A DNA stretch of 64,000 bases from an uncultured Pelagibacteraceae bacterium (GTDB lineage: Bacteria > Pseudomonadota > Alphaproteobacteria > Pelagibacterales > Pelagibacteraceae). The position numbers and the translations under genes are program-made. The stretch lies in NCBI GenBank assembly GCA_902604785.1, contig CACLAC010000002.1, forward strand, positions 56,071 to 120,070, in the 5' to 3' direction. Of the stretch, positions 1 through 11,676 are shown one piece after another. Below the pieces are notes generated by a model. It was not told the DNA's origin. It did no database searches and saw only the letters and a program-made list of their open reading frames with translations. Every line of letters starts with the position of its first letter. Position 1 is the first letter of the stretch.

Positions 1-1
1 A

Positions 2-388
2 AAAAAAAAAAATATAATTTTATATTTTTATCCAAAGGATGATACCCCGGGTTGCACAATTGAATCAAAAGATTTTAATAAATTAAACAGCGTTATTAAA
101 AAAAATAATTGTGTTGTATTTGGTATTTCTAAAGATAGCATTGAAAGCCATTTGAAATTTAAAAAGAAATATAATTTAAATTTTGACTTGTTGTCAGATG
201 AGAAGCTTTCAGTAATAAAAAAATATGGTGTTTGGGGTATGAAATCTTTTTTAGGAAAAAAATATAAGGGAATTATAAGAACTACATTTTTAATTAATAC
301 AAAAGGTAAAATCCATAAAATATGGTCCAATGTCAGAGTTAAAGACCATGCTAAAGAAGTTTATGAAGAACTAAAAAATATCAAATAA
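2..388 (+). CDS. bcp: Thioredoxin-dependent peroxiredoxin, PrxQ/BCP type (5' truncated by window edge)
   Basis: Frame 2 is open from base 2: KKKNIILYFYPKDDTPGCTIESKDFN... contains the PrxQ peroxidatic motif (YPKDDTPGCT); the ORF-track entry at 152 is only the C-terminal part. Confidence 0.85.
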   Translation, partial: KKKNIILYFYPKDDTPGCTIESKDFNKLNSVIKKNNCVVFGISKDSIESHLKFKKKYNLNFDLLSDEKLSVIKKYGVWGMKSFLGKKYKGIIRTTFLINTKGKIHKIWSNVRVKDHAKEVYEELKNIK

Positions 389-428
389 ATAAGATAAAAT
401 TATAACAAATTTCAAATATTTATAATTT

Positions 429-514
429 TGGTGCGGCCAGAGAGACTCGAACTCTCATGGGCTGTGCCCACACGGCCCTCAACCGTGCCTGTCTACCAAT
501 TTCAGCATGGCCGC
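429..514 (-). tRNA. tRNA-Leu (GAG anticodon)
   Basis: Reverse complement GCGGCCATGCTGAAATTGGTAGACAGGCACGGTTGAGGGCCGTG...GTTCGAGTCTCTCTGGCCGCACCA; 7-bp acceptor stem, long variable arm, encoded CCA. Confidence 0.93.
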
Positions 515-572
515 AGTTTATGCGTCAGATTAAATGCATGACAATTCCAAATCAAGTTGATAAGTTTTTATT

Positions 573-1562
573 ATGGAATTTAATGCTGAAGTAAAAAGAG
601 TTACTGATCCAATTTATAAGAAAGTCTCTAAAACCATTCCTGAGATTGAGTGGTCAACTCATGCTCCTTACATTTATAAAATAAATAAATTAAAAAAAGA
701 GAAGAATGCAGTAATTCTTGCTCATAATTATCAGACGCCAGAAATATATCATGGAATTTCAGATTTCTCCGCTGACTCTCTTGCTTTGGCAGTAGAAGCA
801 GCAAAAACAAAAGCAGATATAATTGTAATGTGTGGTGTTCATTTTATGGCAGAAACAGCAAAACTAATGAGTCCTGAAAAAAAAGTTTTACTACCTGACA
901 TGAATGCTGGTTGTTCATTATCAGCATCGATAACAGGTGAGGATGTTAGAAATTTAAAAAATAAGTACCCAGGGGTTCCTGTTGTTTCTTATGTTAATAC
1001 ATCTGCTGACGTAAAAGCAGAAACTGATGTATGTTGCACTTCGGCTAATGCTGTAAAAATTGTAGAGTCTTTAGGAGTAAAAAAGGTTATATTTTTGCCA
1101 GATGATTTTTTAGCTAAATATGTAGCATCACAAACAGATATTGAAATAATATCATGGAAAGGAACTTGCGAAGTCCATGAACAGTTTAATGACTCAGAAA
1201 TAAATGAAATAAGAAAAAATAATCCTGGAATTAAGATAATTGCCCACCCAGAGTGTCCACCTGAAGTAATTCAAGCAAGTGATTTTGCAGGATCGACGAG
1301 TGGTATGATTAAGTACGTTAAAGATAACCAACCTAGAAAAGTAATGATGGTTACAGAATGCTCAATGAGCGACAACGTTCAAATCGATAATCCTAAAGTA
1401 GAATTCATTCGTCCATGTAATTTATGTCCACATATGAAAAAAATTACTCTTCCTAAAATATTAAATTGTTTAGAAAATGAAACAAATGAACTAATTATGG
1501 ATAAAGAGACAATAGAAAAAGCTAGAAAATCTGTAGAAAGAATGACAGAAATAGGCAGATAA
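573..1562 (+). CDS. nadA: Quinolinate synthase A
   Basis: 329 aa; AHNYQTPEI, conserved Cys motifs, MVTECSMSDNV, RPCNLCPHMKKITL. Confidence 0.95.
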   Translation: MEFNAEVKRVTDPIYKKVSKTIPEIEWSTHAPYIYKINKLKKEKNAVILAHNYQTPEIYHGISDFSADSLALAVEAAKTKADIIVMCGVHFMAETAKLMSPEKKVLLPDMNAGCSLSASITGEDVRNLKNKYPGVPVVSYVNTSADVKAETDVCCTSANAVKIVESLGVKKVIFLPDDFLAKYVASQTDIEIISWKGTCEVHEQFNDSEINEIRKNNPGIKIIAHPECPPEVIQASDFAGSTSGMIKYVKDNQPRKVMMVTECSMSDNVQIDNPKVEFIRPCNLCPHMKKITLPKILNCLENETNELIMDKETIEKARKSVERMTEIGR

Positions 1563-1567
1563 AATCT

Positions 1568-2404
1568 GTGTCAAAAATTCAATTAAGTAAAAATTTTATA
1601 AGAAACACTTGCAAATTAGCTTTAGCTGAAGATCTATATCCATCTGGAGACATAACATCAAATTTATTAGACAATAATTCTATTAGAAAGATTAAATTAA
1701 TTAGCAATGAAAGAGGAATAATAGGAGGGTTAGAATTTGCTAAACAAACTTTTAATTTATTGGATAAAAAAATTAAATTTATTTCAAAAAAGAAAGATGG
1801 ATCCTCAGTAAATAAAGGATCTGTAGTTGCAGTAGTAGAGGGTAAAATTAAAAATATACTTATGGGTGAAAGAGTAGCTCTTAATTTTGTCTCTCATATT
1901 TCAGGAATTGCAACAAAAACAAATAAATTTGTAAAAAAAGTTGGAAAAAGAACTAAAATTTGTTGCACTAGAAAAACCATTCCAAATCTTAGAGTTATTC
2001 AAAAGTATGCTGTAAAATTAGGAGGTGGAACAAATCATAGATTTAATTTAAGTGATGAGTTTTTAATTAAAGATAATCATATTGCTTCATCAAAAAAATT
2101 TGAAGAAATTATCAAAAAAGCAATTAAGTCAAAAAAAGGAAAAAAAATTACGGTTGAAGTTGATAACTTAAATCAACTTAAGAAAATTAATGGTTTAAAA
2201 TTTGATAGAATATTATTTGACAATATGAACTCTAAAAATCTTAGAGAAGGAGTTAAACTAGCTGAAAAGCTTTATGAAACTGAAGCATCTGGTGGCGTTA
2301 CTTTATACAATGTAAGAAAAATTGCTAGAACTGGTGTGGATAGAATATCTATTGGTGCATTAACACATAATATTAATTCATTAGATTTAAAATTAGAAAT
2401 TTAA
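1568..2404 (+). CDS. nadC: Nicotinate-nucleotide pyrophosphorylase (carboxylating)
   Basis: CCTRKTIPNLRVIQKYAVKLGGGTNHRFNLSDEFLIKDNH is diagnostic of QPRTase; adjacent to nadA. Start codon not certain. Confidence 0.95.
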   Translation: MSKIQLSKNFIRNTCKLALAEDLYPSGDITSNLLDNNSIRKIKLISNERGIIGGLEFAKQTFNLLDKKIKFISKKKDGSSVNKGSVVAVVEGKIKNILMGERVALNFVSHISGIATKTNKFVKKVGKRTKICCTRKTIPNLRVIQKYAVKLGGGTNHRFNLSDEFLIKDNHIASSKKFEEIIKKAIKSKKGKKITVEVDNLNQLKKINGLKFDRILFDNMNSKNLREGVKLAEKLYETEASGGVTLYNVRKIARTGVDRISIGALTHNINSLDLKLEI

Positions 2405-2409
2405 TTAGA

Positions 2410-5067
2410 TTATTTTTTTAATTGAGCTTGAGCAGCTGCTAAACGTGCAACAGGTACTCTATAAGGAGAACAAGAAACATAATCCAATCCAACTTTAGAA
2501 CAAAATTCTATACTTTTTGGATCTCCTCCATGTTCTCCACAAATTCCAAGTTTAATTTTTTTGTTTTGCTTTTTTCCTCTAGTCACAGCTATTTCAATTA
2601 AATCTCCAACTCCATCATCAATTGATATAAAAGGATCAATATCAAAAATCTTATTTTCGATATAATCATTTAAAAATTTGCCGCTATCGTCTCTACTTAT
2701 CCCAAACGTAGTTTGAGTTAGGTCGTTAGTTCCAAAACTAAAAAATTCTGCATATTTTGCAATTTCTTTAGCTTTTATTGCGGCTCGTGGAAGTTCAATC
2801 ATTGTACCTACTAGAAATTTGATTTTAGTTTTATTTTCATTCTGTACTTTTCTGGCAATATTAATAACCAGTTCTTTCATTATTTTTATTTCAGCTTCGG
2901 TTGAGACAAGTGGTATCATTATTTCCGGCATAGTTGATTTAATTTTTCTTTTTTTGCATTCTACTAAAGCTTCGAATATTGCCCTAATTTGCATTTCGTA
3001 AATTTCTGGAAAAGAAATTCCCAGTCTACATCCTCTATGACCTAACATGGGATTTTGTTCGTTTTGTTCTTCGATTCTGCCTTCAATTTCTTTAATTGAT
3101 AAATTTAAAGATTTTGAAATATCATTAATTTCTGAAGCACTTTTAGGTAAAAATTCATGTAGTGGTGGATCTAAAAGTCTTACTGTAACTGGAAGTCCAT
3201 TCATAATTTTAAATATTTCTATAAAATCATTTTTTTGATGTGGTAGTAATTTTTCTAAAGCTTTAGCTCGGTCTTCTTTTGATTTTGAAAGTATCATTTC
3301 TCTAACTGACAAAATTCTATCTTCATCAAAGAACATGTGTTCAGTTCTACATAAACCAATTCCTTCAGCTCCAAAATCCCTTGCTATTTTGCTGTCCAAA
3401 GGTGTTTCAGAATTTGTTCTGATTTTTAATTTTCTAAAACTATCTGCCCAACTCATCAACTTAGAAAAATCTCCTGAAATTTCAGGTTTAACAGTTTTTA
3501 CTTCTCCTAAAATTATTCTACCAGTTGAACCATCAATGGTTATCAAATCTCCTTCTTTAATTTCATCACCATTTGCTTTAAATAAGTTATTTTCATAATC
3601 AATTTCTATTTCGCTTGAACCAGAAACACACGGACGTCCCATTCCTCTTGCAACTACCGCAGCGTGGCTTGTCATTCCACCTCTTGCGGTTAAAATCCCC
3701 TTAGCTGCATGCATACCATGAATATCTTCTGGAGAAGTTTCGACTCTTACTAAAATTGTATTTTGCATCATTTCATTAAGTCTTTGAGCTTCATCTGAGG
3801 AAAAAACAACTTTTCCACTTGCAGCTCCAGGAGATGCGGGCAAACCTTTTGCTATTACTTCAACGTTACTTTTTTCATCCAAGGTTGGGTGAAGTAAAGA
3901 ATCTAGGGAGTTTGGTTCAATTCTTAAAACTGCTTCTTTTTTTGAAATTAACTTTTCTTTAACCATATCTGTAGCAATTTTAATTGCAGATTTTGCTGTT
4001 CTTTTTCCTGATCTAGTTTGTAACATCCAAAGCTTTTTATTCTCTACTGTAAATTCAACATCTTGCATGTCTCTATAATGTTTTTCCAGTCTAAATAATA
4101 TTTTTTTTAAATCTTTATAAATTGAAGGCATTGACTCCTCCATTGAAAGTAATTTTTCCTTAGAATTTAATCTAGCCTTTTTAGTTATGTGTTGAGGGGT
4201 TCTGGTGCCAGCTACAACATCTTCGCCTTGGGCATTAATTAAGTACTCACCAAATATTTCATTACTTCCATCTGATGGATTTCTTGTAAATACTACGCCT
4301 GTTGCACTATTATTTCCCATATTGCCAAATACCATTGACTGAACATTTACTGCTGTGCCCCAATCGGATGGTATTTGATTTAACTTTCTATAAACTTTTG
4401 CTCTATGACTTTCCCAAGATAAAAATACTGAACTGATAGCTCCATTAAGCTGTTGTTTAACATCTTGTGGGAATTCTTTTTTTGTTTTTTCTATGACTAA
4501 ATCTTTAAAATCTTTAATTAATCCATCCCAGTCATTTTCATCAAGCTCAGTATCTAACAAAACACCCTTAGTTAATTTATAATTTTCTATTAGTTCCTCA
4601 AAATGATAATTTTCAATATTCAAGACTACGTTGGAGTACATCTGAATAAATCTTCTGTAACTATCTTTTGCAAATCTAATATTTGAAGTTTGTTTTGATA
4701 GGGCTAAAACTGTATTATCATTTAAACCAAGATTTAAAATAGTATCCATCATTCCTGGCATTGAAACTCTTGCGCCAGATCTAACTGAAACTAGCAAGGG
4801 ATTTGTTAAACCACCAAATTTTTTTTTTGTTTGTTTTTCTATATTCTTTAGTTCTAAATTTATTTGTTTAATTATTTGAGAATTTAATTTTTTTTTATTT
4901 TTATAAAATAATTCACATACTTCTGTTGAAATAGTAAATCCTGGAGGTACAGGCAAACCTAGTTTACCCATTTCTGCTAAGTTCGCACCTTTTCCACCTA
5001 AAATACTTTTAGCTTTCTTTGAATTTAATGATTCTTTTGAACTAAAATTAAAAATAAGTTTTTTCAT
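2410..5067 (-). CDS. ppdK: Pyruvate, phosphate dikinase
   Basis: 885 aa; LGGKGANLAEM N-terminus, GGMTSHAAVVARGMGRPCVSG phosphohistidine domain, GICGEHGGDP C-terminal motif. Confidence 0.97.
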   Translation of the reverse strand: MKKLIFNFSSKESLNSKKAKSILGGKGANLAEMGKLGLPVPPGFTISTEVCELFYKNKKKLNSQIIKQINLELKNIEKQTKKKFGGLTNPLLVSVRSGARVSMPGMMDTILNLGLNDNTVLALSKQTSNIRFAKDSYRRFIQMYSNVVLNIENYHFEELIENYKLTKGVLLDTELDENDWDGLIKDFKDLVIEKTKKEFPQDVKQQLNGAISSVFLSWESHRAKVYRKLNQIPSDWGTAVNVQSMVFGNMGNNSATGVVFTRNPSDGSNEIFGEYLINAQGEDVVAGTRTPQHITKKARLNSKEKLLSMEESMPSIYKDLKKILFRLEKHYRDMQDVEFTVENKKLWMLQTRSGKRTAKSAIKIATDMVKEKLISKKEAVLRIEPNSLDSLLHPTLDEKSNVEVIAKGLPASPGAASGKVVFSSDEAQRLNEMMQNTILVRVETSPEDIHGMHAAKGILTARGGMTSHAAVVARGMGRPCVSGSSEIEIDYENNLFKANGDEIKEGDLITIDGSTGRIILGEVKTVKPEISGDFSKLMSWADSFRKLKIRTNSETPLDSKIARDFGAEGIGLCRTEHMFFDEDRILSVREMILSKSKEDRAKALEKLLPHQKNDFIEIFKIMNGLPVTVRLLDPPLHEFLPKSASEINDISKSLNLSIKEIEGRIEEQNEQNPMLGHRGCRLGISFPEIYEMQIRAIFEALVECKKRKIKSTMPEIMIPLVSTEAEIKIMKELVINIARKVQNENKTKIKFLVGTMIELPRAAIKAKEIAKYAEFFSFGTNDLTQTTFGISRDDSGKFLNDYIENKIFDIDPFISIDDGVGDLIEIAVTRGKKQNKKIKLGICGEHGGDPKSIEFCSKVGLDYVSCSPYRVPVARLAAAQAQLKK

Positions 5068-7149
5068 TTAAGCTTCTATTTTTGAAAAATTAAAATAATT
5101 TTCGAAGCTTTTACATAACATTTTTAAAAGCTCCAACCTGTTTTTTTTTATTGTAGGATCGTTATCATTTACTATTACATTTTCAAAAAATGCATCTATT
5201 TCATATTTTGCTAAGGATAATGTTCTTAAACTTTCATCATAATCTTCAGATTTTCCTATATTTGAAAAATACTTTCTTATATCATTAATTCTTTTATAAA
5301 GATTTTTTTCAAAATCATTTTTAAAAAGACCTGGATCAGCTGAACCTATAATTTGTGAATAACTTTCTTTTTCACTAGATAAGATATTTGAAGATCTTTT
5401 ATATATTGAAATAACGTCCTGGCCAAAATCTTTTTTAATATTTTTGTTTAAAGCTTCGGATTTTTTAAAAATTTTTAATATTTCGTCTATATTGTAATTA
5501 TTTGTGGAACTTTCAATAATATCATTTCTAATTTGTTTCTCTTTTAAATAATTTTTCAATCTTTCTAAAATAAATTCACTTAAATCTTTTTGTATTAATT
5601 TTGTATCAAATTCAAAATTTTGTTCTTTGTAAAGCATACATGCATAATTAATTAAATCTTTAAGTTTAAGATTATTATTATTTTCAATAATTAATCTGAT
5701 TAAACTAATTGCCATTCTTCTTAAAGCATAAGGATCTTTAGAGCTTGAAGGTTTTAATTTAATTCCAAAAAATCCCACTAATGAGTCCAGTTTATCACTT
5801 ATAGATAATGCTACGCTGTATGGTTTTTTTGGGACTGTGCTATCCATTCCAATTGGTAAATAGTGTTGTGATACAGCTAAACTTATTTCTTTGTCAAAAC
5901 CTTGGGCTTCAGCATAATAGCCTCCCATAACACCTTGCAATTCAGGGAATTCTCCTACCAAATCTGACATGAGATCTACTTTGCAAATAGACGATGCTAT
6001 TTCTATTTTTTCTTTACTAATTAACATTTCATCAGAAATTATCCCACATAATTTTCTAATTCTTTGAACCTTATCAAAATATGTTCCTAGTCCTTTAAAA
6101 TAATTGATATTTTTTAATTTTGAAACTTGTTTTACTAAATTTTGTGATCTATTTTTTTTCCAAAAAAATTCAGCATCATTTAGACGTGCTTCAATAACTC
6201 TTTCATTTCCTAATTTCACAAATCCTTTTGGATCTTTTTTATCTGCAACAACTATAAAATTATTTGTTAAATTATCTTTATTGTCAAAAGTAGGAAAATA
6301 CTTTTGATGGTTTTGCATAGTAATTATCAATATTTCTTTTGGTATCATTAAATATTTTTTGTTAAATTCACAAAGTAATACTTTTGGTTTTTCTACTATA
6401 TTTGTAATTTCTTCTAATAATTCTTTTTTTAATTTAATATTAATTTTTTTTTTGCTTGATAATTTAATAATTTCATTTGAAATAAATGATTTTCTTTTTT
6501 CTTGATCTATTAAAACTCCTTGGGTTTTAAAAAAAGAATTATAAGATTTAAAACTGCTAAAACCTTTAGTCTTTTCTTCCAACTCTTTGTCAATAAATGT
6601 AATATTTGAGCTCTTTAAATGATTAAAATTAAAATCTAATTTTTTACCATCATAAATACTTAATATTGATTTTAAAGGCCTACCCCAAAATAAATTATAA
6701 TTTCCCCATTTCATAGACTTGTTCCATGTAATCTTGGATAAAATATTTGGTATATGTTCTTTTAATAAATCTGCTGTTTTTATTTTTTGAGATGGTTTTT
6801 TATAAAAATAAAACTCTCCTTTTTCAGTTTTTTTTATAAAAACCTGCTTTTTTTTAATATTATTTGATCTCAAAAACCCTTCTAAAGCCTTATCTGGAGA
6901 GTTTTTATTTGGACCTCTAATTTCTTCAGATTTTTTAGATATTTGTTTTGTAATTTTATCTAAATTAATAACAAGTCTATTGGGAGTAGAATAAACATTT
7001 AATTTCCCTTTAATAGAAATTTCATTTTCTTCTAAAAATTTTTTAAAATTTTCTAATAAACTTTTACGCGCATTAACTTGAAGTTTTGATGGAACTTCTT
7101 CACTAAATAATTCTAAAAAAAATTCTGACATTTTAATTTTGACTCTCAA
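5068..7149 (-). CDS. glyS: Glycyl-tRNA synthetase beta subunit
   Basis: [12 protein letters not shown] start, [27 protein letters not shown] motif; directly downstream of glyQ. Confidence 0.95.
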   Translation of the reverse strand: MRVKIKMSEFFLELFSEEVPSKLQVNARKSLLENFKKFLEENEISIKGKLNVYSTPNRLVINLDKITKQISKKSEEIRGPNKNSPDKALEGFLRSNNIKKKQVFIKKTEKGEFYFYKKPSQKIKTADLLKEHIPNILSKITWNKSMKWGNYNLFWGRPLKSILSIYDGKKLDFNFNHLKSSNITFIDKELEEKTKGFSSFKSYNSFFKTQGVLIDQEKRKSFISNEIIKLSSKKKINIKLKKELLEEITNIVEKPKVLLCEFNKKYLMIPKEILIITMQNHQKYFPTFDNKDNLTNNFIVVADKKDPKGFVKLGNERVIEARLNDAEFFWKKNRSQNLVKQVSKLKNINYFKGLGTYFDKVQRIRKLCGIISDEMLISKEKIEIASSICKVDLMSDLVGEFPELQGVMGGYYAEAQGFDKEISLAVSQHYLPIGMDSTVPKKPYSVALSISDKLDSLVGFFGIKLKPSSSKDPYALRRMAISLIRLIIENNNNLKLKDLINYACMLYKEQNFEFDTKLIQKDLSEFILERLKNYLKEKQIRNDIIESSTNNYNIDEILKIFKKSEALNKNIKKDFGQDVISIYKRSSNILSSEKESYSQIIGSADPGLFKNDFEKNLYKRINDIRKYFSNIGKSEDYDESLRTLSLAKYEIDAFFENVIVNDNDPTIKKNRLELLKMLCKSFENYFNFSKIEA

Positions 7150-8014
7150 GCCAAACTTTTCCTATTGCTTTAGTTAGATCCCTAATTTTTGATATATAAT
7201 CTGATCTTTGTGCAACACTAATAACTCCTCTAGCATCAAGTATATTAAATATATGACTTGCTTTCAAACATTGGTCATAAGCAGGTAGTGAAAATTTTTT
7301 TTCAATTAATGATTTGGCTTCTTCTTCAATCATATTAAATATTTTAAATAAATTGTCTGTATTTGCATGTTCAAAATTATATGCTGAAAATTCTTTTTCT
7401 GATTGATAAAATATATCTTTATAAGAAATGCCTTCGCTATTCCAATTTAAATCAAAAACATTTTTTTTATTTTGAATAAACATACAAAGTCTTTCAAGCC
7501 CATAAGTGATTTCAACTGAAATAGGCTTACATTCTACACCGGCCATTTGTTGAAAATAAGTAAATTGAGTAATTTCCATACCATTGCACCATACTTCCCA
7601 TCCTAGTCCAGCAGCACCTAATGTTGGGCTTTCCCAGTCATCTTCAACAAATCTAATATCATGTTCATTATAATTAATTCCTATTGCCGCAATACTATTT
7701 AAATATAATTTTTTTATATTGTTAGGAGATGGTTTAATTAAAACTTGAAATTGATAATAATGTTGAAGTCTATTTGGATTATCACCATATCTTCCATCAG
7801 TTGGTCTTCTAGATGGTTGAACATAAGCTGTCTTCCATGGTTTTTCTCCTAGAGATCTAAGAGTTGTTGCTGGATGAAATGTTCCTGCTCCTACTTCTAA
7901 ATCGTAAGGTTGAATTATAACACATCCTTGTTTTGACCAATACTTTTGAAGAGCAAGTATTGTTTCTTGAAATGTTAATGGTGTTTTTTTTATATTTTTT
8001 TTTTTAGAGACCAT
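7133..8014 (-). CDS. glyQ: Glycyl-tRNA synthetase alpha subunit
   Basis: [43 protein letters not shown]; overlaps glyS start. Confidence 0.97.
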   Translation of the reverse strand: MVSKKKNIKKTPLTFQETILALQKYWSKQGCVIIQPYDLEVGAGTFHPATTLRSLGEKPWKTAYVQPSRRPTDGRYGDNPNRLQHYYQFQVLIKPSPNNIKKLYLNSIAAIGINYNEHDIRFVEDDWESPTLGAAGLGWEVWCNGMEITQFTYFQQMAGVECKPISVEITYGLERLCMFIQNKKNVFDLNWNSEGISYKDIFYQSEKEFSAYNFEHANTDNLFKIFNMIEEEAKSLIEKKFSLPAYDQCLKASHIFNILDARGVISVAQRSDYISKIRDLTKAIGKVWLESQN

Positions 8015-8813
8015 ATCTGTGCCAGATTGATCTTTCTTCTAAAATACTTATCAGCTTGTCAGCATGGTCTTGGGACGATGAAAGTTTCTTAGCCAACCAA
8101 CCTTTTGGTTTACCAAATTTTTTAATTTCAACTTCATCACCAAATTTTTCTCTTAAAATTTGATCTGCGTTTCCCAATCCATCGATCAATCCTAGTTCTT
8201 TTGCCTTTTTGCCTGTCCAAAACTCACCTGAAAATAATTCTATGTCATTTTGTTTGTTTAATTTTGAACCTCTACTTTCTTCAACTACATCTATAAAGTC
8301 TTGATGTAATTCTAATTGAATATTTTTTAATCTATTAATATCTTCTTCCTTTTCATCTAAAAATGGATCTAAAGTACTTTTATTTTTTCCTGCAGTGTAA
8401 ACTCTTCTTTCTACACCTATTTTTTCAATTAAATTTTTAAATCCAAAAGATGCTGAAATCACACCAATTGATCCAATTATTGAACTTGAATTTGCATAAA
8501 TCTCATCTCCTGAACAAGCAATTAGATACCCTCCTGAAGCTGCTACATCTTCAGTAAAAATAATTACTTTTTTTTTATTTTTTTTTGCCTGCTCTCTAAT
8601 AAATTTATAGATTAAATGAGATTGAACGGGAGATCCTCCTGGAGAATTAATTGTTATTGCTACAGCTAATGCCTTTTTTACAGAAAAAGCTTTTTTTATA
8701 ATATCTTCTTGACCAGAGTATTCTATACCTTGTCTAAATTTTCCAACATTTCCTATTACACCTGTTAATCTAATATGGCTAACGACTTTTTTTTTTTTGA
8801 AAATAGAAAACAT
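8004..8813 (-). CDS. S49-family serine protease (SohB/SppA-like)
   Basis: [50 protein letters not shown] motifs. Confidence 0.9.
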   Translation of the reverse strand: MFSIFKKKKVVSHIRLTGVIGNVGKFRQGIEYSGQEDIIKKAFSVKKALAVAITINSPGGSPVQSHLIYKFIREQAKKNKKKVIIFTEDVAASGGYLIACSGDEIYANSSSIIGSIGVISASFGFKNLIEKIGVERRVYTAGKNKSTLDPFLDEKEEDINRLKNIQLELHQDFIDVVEESRGSKLNKQNDIELFSGEFWTGKKAKELGLIDGLGNADQILREKFGDEVEIKKFGKPKGWLAKKLSSSQDHADKLISILEERSIWHRYGL

Positions 8814-8924
8814 ATTTTACTGCTTATAGAATTTTTATTTATTAATAAAGCCTACTTATAGTTGAAGAATAAGGTGCGTCAATTGATAAGTGTATTAAAA
8901 AGACTAATATAATAATTTCAATAT

Positions 8925-9938
8925 ATGGGAACTGTAATTCAACTTAAAAATCAAATAAGCAACTCTTACTCGGATCTAAAAAATTCTGTAGAGGACAAAT
9001 TAATACTTGTAGAAGAAAAAATTAACTCAAAATTGTTGAGTAAAGTAGATCTTGTTAATAAAATGAGCGATTACCATTTAAAAACTGGTGGAAAAAGATT
9101 GAGGGCACTTCTGACTTTAGAAAGTGCAAAACTATGTGAATATAAAAAAGGTGGTAGAGATATTAATTTAGCGGCTTGTGTAGAATTAATACATGCAGCA
9201 ACCTTGATGCATGATGATGTAATAGACAATTCTGAAATTAGAAGAGGAAAAAAAACAATAAACACAATATGGGGAAATCAATCTTCTATTTTAGTTGGTG
9301 ATTATTTATTAAGCAGATGCTTCGAGATGATGGTAGAAGATGGAAATTTAGAAGTACTTAGACTTTTGTCTTCAACTTCTTCTGAAATAGCTCAAGGAGA
9401 AGTTTTGCAACTTCAACATAAGGGTGAAATAGATATTCTTGAAGAAACTTATCTTAAAATTATTTCATCCAAAACAGCATCTCTATTTGCAGCAGCTACA
9501 AAAGTTGGTGCCATACTGGCTGAAAAAGACTTAAAGTATAAAGAGGCATTAGAATTTTATGGAAAAAATATCGGACTGACATTTCAAATAGCGGATGATG
9601 CTCTAGATTATAATTCTGAAATAAAATTTTTTGGAAAAAAAATTGGTAATGATTTTTTTGAAGGAAAAGTAACTCTTCCAATTATTTTGCTTTATCAAAA
9701 AATTTCTAATTTAGAAAAAAATGAATTAAAAAATTTGTTTAGTAAAGATAAAAGAAACGTTGATGATTTTGAAAATATTTTAAACTTAATTAAAAAAAAT
9801 AATATAATTAATGATTGCTATAAAAAGGCTGAATATTTTATAAATTTGGCTTCTAACTCTCTTAGTGTTTTTAAAGAGTCCGAAGAAAAAAATATTTTAA
9901 AAAATCTTACTTCTTTTAGTATTAAAAGAAACTTTTAA
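8925..9938 (+). CDS. ispB: Polyprenyl diphosphate synthase (octaprenyl type)
   Basis: GGKRLRALL, LMHDDVID and FQIADDALDY trans-prenyltransferase motifs. Confidence 0.9.
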   Translation: MGTVIQLKNQISNSYSDLKNSVEDKLILVEEKINSKLLSKVDLVNKMSDYHLKTGGKRLRALLTLESAKLCEYKKGGRDINLAACVELIHAATLMHDDVIDNSEIRRGKKTINTIWGNQSSILVGDYLLSRCFEMMVEDGNLEVLRLLSSTSSEIAQGEVLQLQHKGEIDILEETYLKIISSKTASLFAAATKVGAILAEKDLKYKEALEFYGKNIGLTFQIADDALDYNSEIKFFGKKIGNDFFEGKVTLPIILLYQKISNLEKNELKNLFSKDKRNVDDFENILNLIKKNNIINDCYKKAEYFINLASNSLSVFKESEEKNILKNLTSFSIKRNF

Positions 9939-10558
9939 GGACTGAGCAAAACTTTTTTCCAATAATTTTTATTTCTTATATATTTTAATCTTTCATGAAT
10001 TCTATTCTCACCATCTAACCAAAATTCAATTTCTTCTGGAATTAATCTCCATCCAGACCAATGCTTTGGTCTAGGAACTATATTTTTTTTTGGAAATTTT
10101 TTTTTATATTTTTCAATTGACTTTAGTAAATCTTCTCTGCTGTTTAACTTAGAACTTTGATCAGATGCCCATGCACCTATTCTGCTGCCATAAGATCTTG
10201 AATTAAAATAATCATCTGCTTCTTTGTCTGATACTTTTGATGCTAAACCAACTATTCTTACTTGGCGAAGCAAACTCTTCCAATGAAAACACATTGTAAT
10301 TTTTGGATGTTTCTTAATAGCTTTGCCTTTAATGCTATTAAAGTTTGTATAAAAAACAAAACCATCATTATTGTAATCTTTAAGCAAAACCATCCTCACT
10401 GAAGGATAACCTTTAAGATCAAATGTACCTAATGCAACTGCATTTGGATCGTTAATTTCAGATTTTTTTGCTTCATTAAACCACTCTCTAAAAAGATTTA
10501 TTGGATTATTCTCATCTTTAAAGCAAAAATTTAGATTAAGTGAATTTTTTTGATTCAT
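9935..10558 (-). CDS. pdxH: Pyridoxamine 5'-phosphate oxidase
   Basis: DPNAVALGTFDLKGYPSVRMVLLKDYNNDGFVFYTN; C-terminal GENRIHERL. Confidence 0.93.
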   Translation of the reverse strand: MNQKNSLNLNFCFKDENNPINLFREWFNEAKKSEINDPNAVALGTFDLKGYPSVRMVLLKDYNNDGFVFYTNFNSIKGKAIKKHPKITMCFHWKSLLRQVRIVGLASKVSDKEADDYFNSRSYGSRIGAWASDQSSKLNSREDLLKSIEKYKKKFPKKNIVPRPKHWSGWRLIPEEIEFWLDGENRIHERLKYIRNKNYWKKVLLSP

Positions 10559-10590
10559 AATTTAAACAAAATAATTTATATAATAAATTA

Positions 10591-11676
10591 ATGTCTTTTA
10601 ATACTTTTGGAAAGTTATTTCGATTCACAACATGGGGGGAGTCTCATGGACCTGCTATAGGCTGTGTTGTGGATGGTTGTCCTCCAAACATAAAAATTAG
10701 TGAGAAAGAAATTCAATTAGAATTAAACAAAAGAAAACCAGGTCAATCTAAATTTACCACCCAAAGAAAAGAGGATGATAAAGTGCATATTTTATCTGGC
10801 ATCTTTGAGGGGAAAAGTACCGGTACTCCAATATCGATGATTATACATAATAAAGATATGAGATCTAGAGATTATGAAACAATTAAAAATAAATTTAGGC
10901 CTGGTCATGCAGATTATACATATTTTAAAAAATATGGAATTAGAGATTATAGAGGGGGAGGAAGACAATCTGCTAGAGAAACTGCTACAAGAGTAGCAGC
11001 TGGTGCAATAGCAAAAAAAGTTTTACAAAAAAAAATAGGGAAAAAATATAAAGTTGTTGGTGCTGTGACTCAAATTGGTATTCTAGGATGTGATAAAAAA
11101 AAATGGAATGATAATTTTATATTATCAAATTCATTATTTTGTCCTGATAGATCAGTTTTAAAATTATGGGAAAAATATTTACTAAGTATAAGAAAGGCCG
11201 GATCTTCATGCGGAGCTGTCATTGAGGTTAGAGCAAAGGGTTTGCCTGCTGGACTAGGTGCACCGATATATTCAAAACTTGATATGGATTTAGCTTCAGC
11301 AATGATGAGTATTAATGCGGTAAAAGGAGTTAATATTGGCTCTGGAATGAATTCAGCTCTGTTAACTGGTGAAGAAAATTCCGATGAAATATTTCAAAAA
11401 AGTAAAAAAATAAATTTTAAATCTAATAATGCTGGTGGTATTCTGGGCGGTATATCTAGTGGTCAAGAAATTGTTATTTCATTTGCTGTTAAACCGACTT
11501 CTTCAATTCTGACTTCAAGAAAAACAATTGATAAATTTGGAAAAAATACATCTATTTCAGTTAAAGGAAGACATGATCCATGCGTTGGTATTAGAGCAGT
11601 ACCTATTGGAGAGGCAATGATGCATTGCGTACTTTTAGATCATTACTTGATGAATATTGCTCAGTGCAAAAGTTAA
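10591..11676 (+). CDS. aroC: Chorismate synthase
   Basis: [60 protein letters not shown]. Confidence 0.97.
   Translation: MSFNTFGKLFRFTTWGESHGPAIGCVVDGCPPNIKISEKEIQLELNKRKPGQSKFTTQRKEDDKVHILSGIFEGKSTGTPISMIIHNKDMRSRDYETIKNKFRPGHADYTYFKKYGIRDYRGGGRQSARETATRVAAGAIAKKVLQKKIGKKYKVVGAVTQIGILGCDKKKWNDNFILSNSLFCPDRSVLKLWEKYLLSIRKAGSSCGAVIEVRAKGLPAGLGAPIYSKLDMDLASAMMSINAVKGVNIGSGMNSALLTGEENSDEIFQKSKKINFKSNNAGGILGGISSGQEIVISFAVKPTSSILTSRKTIDKFGKNTSISVKGRHDPCVGIRAVPIGEAMMHCVLLDHYLMNIAQCKS

Noticed and set aside
28-330. 100-aa minus-strand ORF at window start
   Set aside because: Antisense to the partial prxQ gene, which has clear family motifs.
8882-8912. Possible promoter TTGATA...TATAAT between the S49 protease gene and ispB
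   Set aside because: The spacer is about 19 nt and the region is very AT-rich; plausible but not supportable without TSS data.
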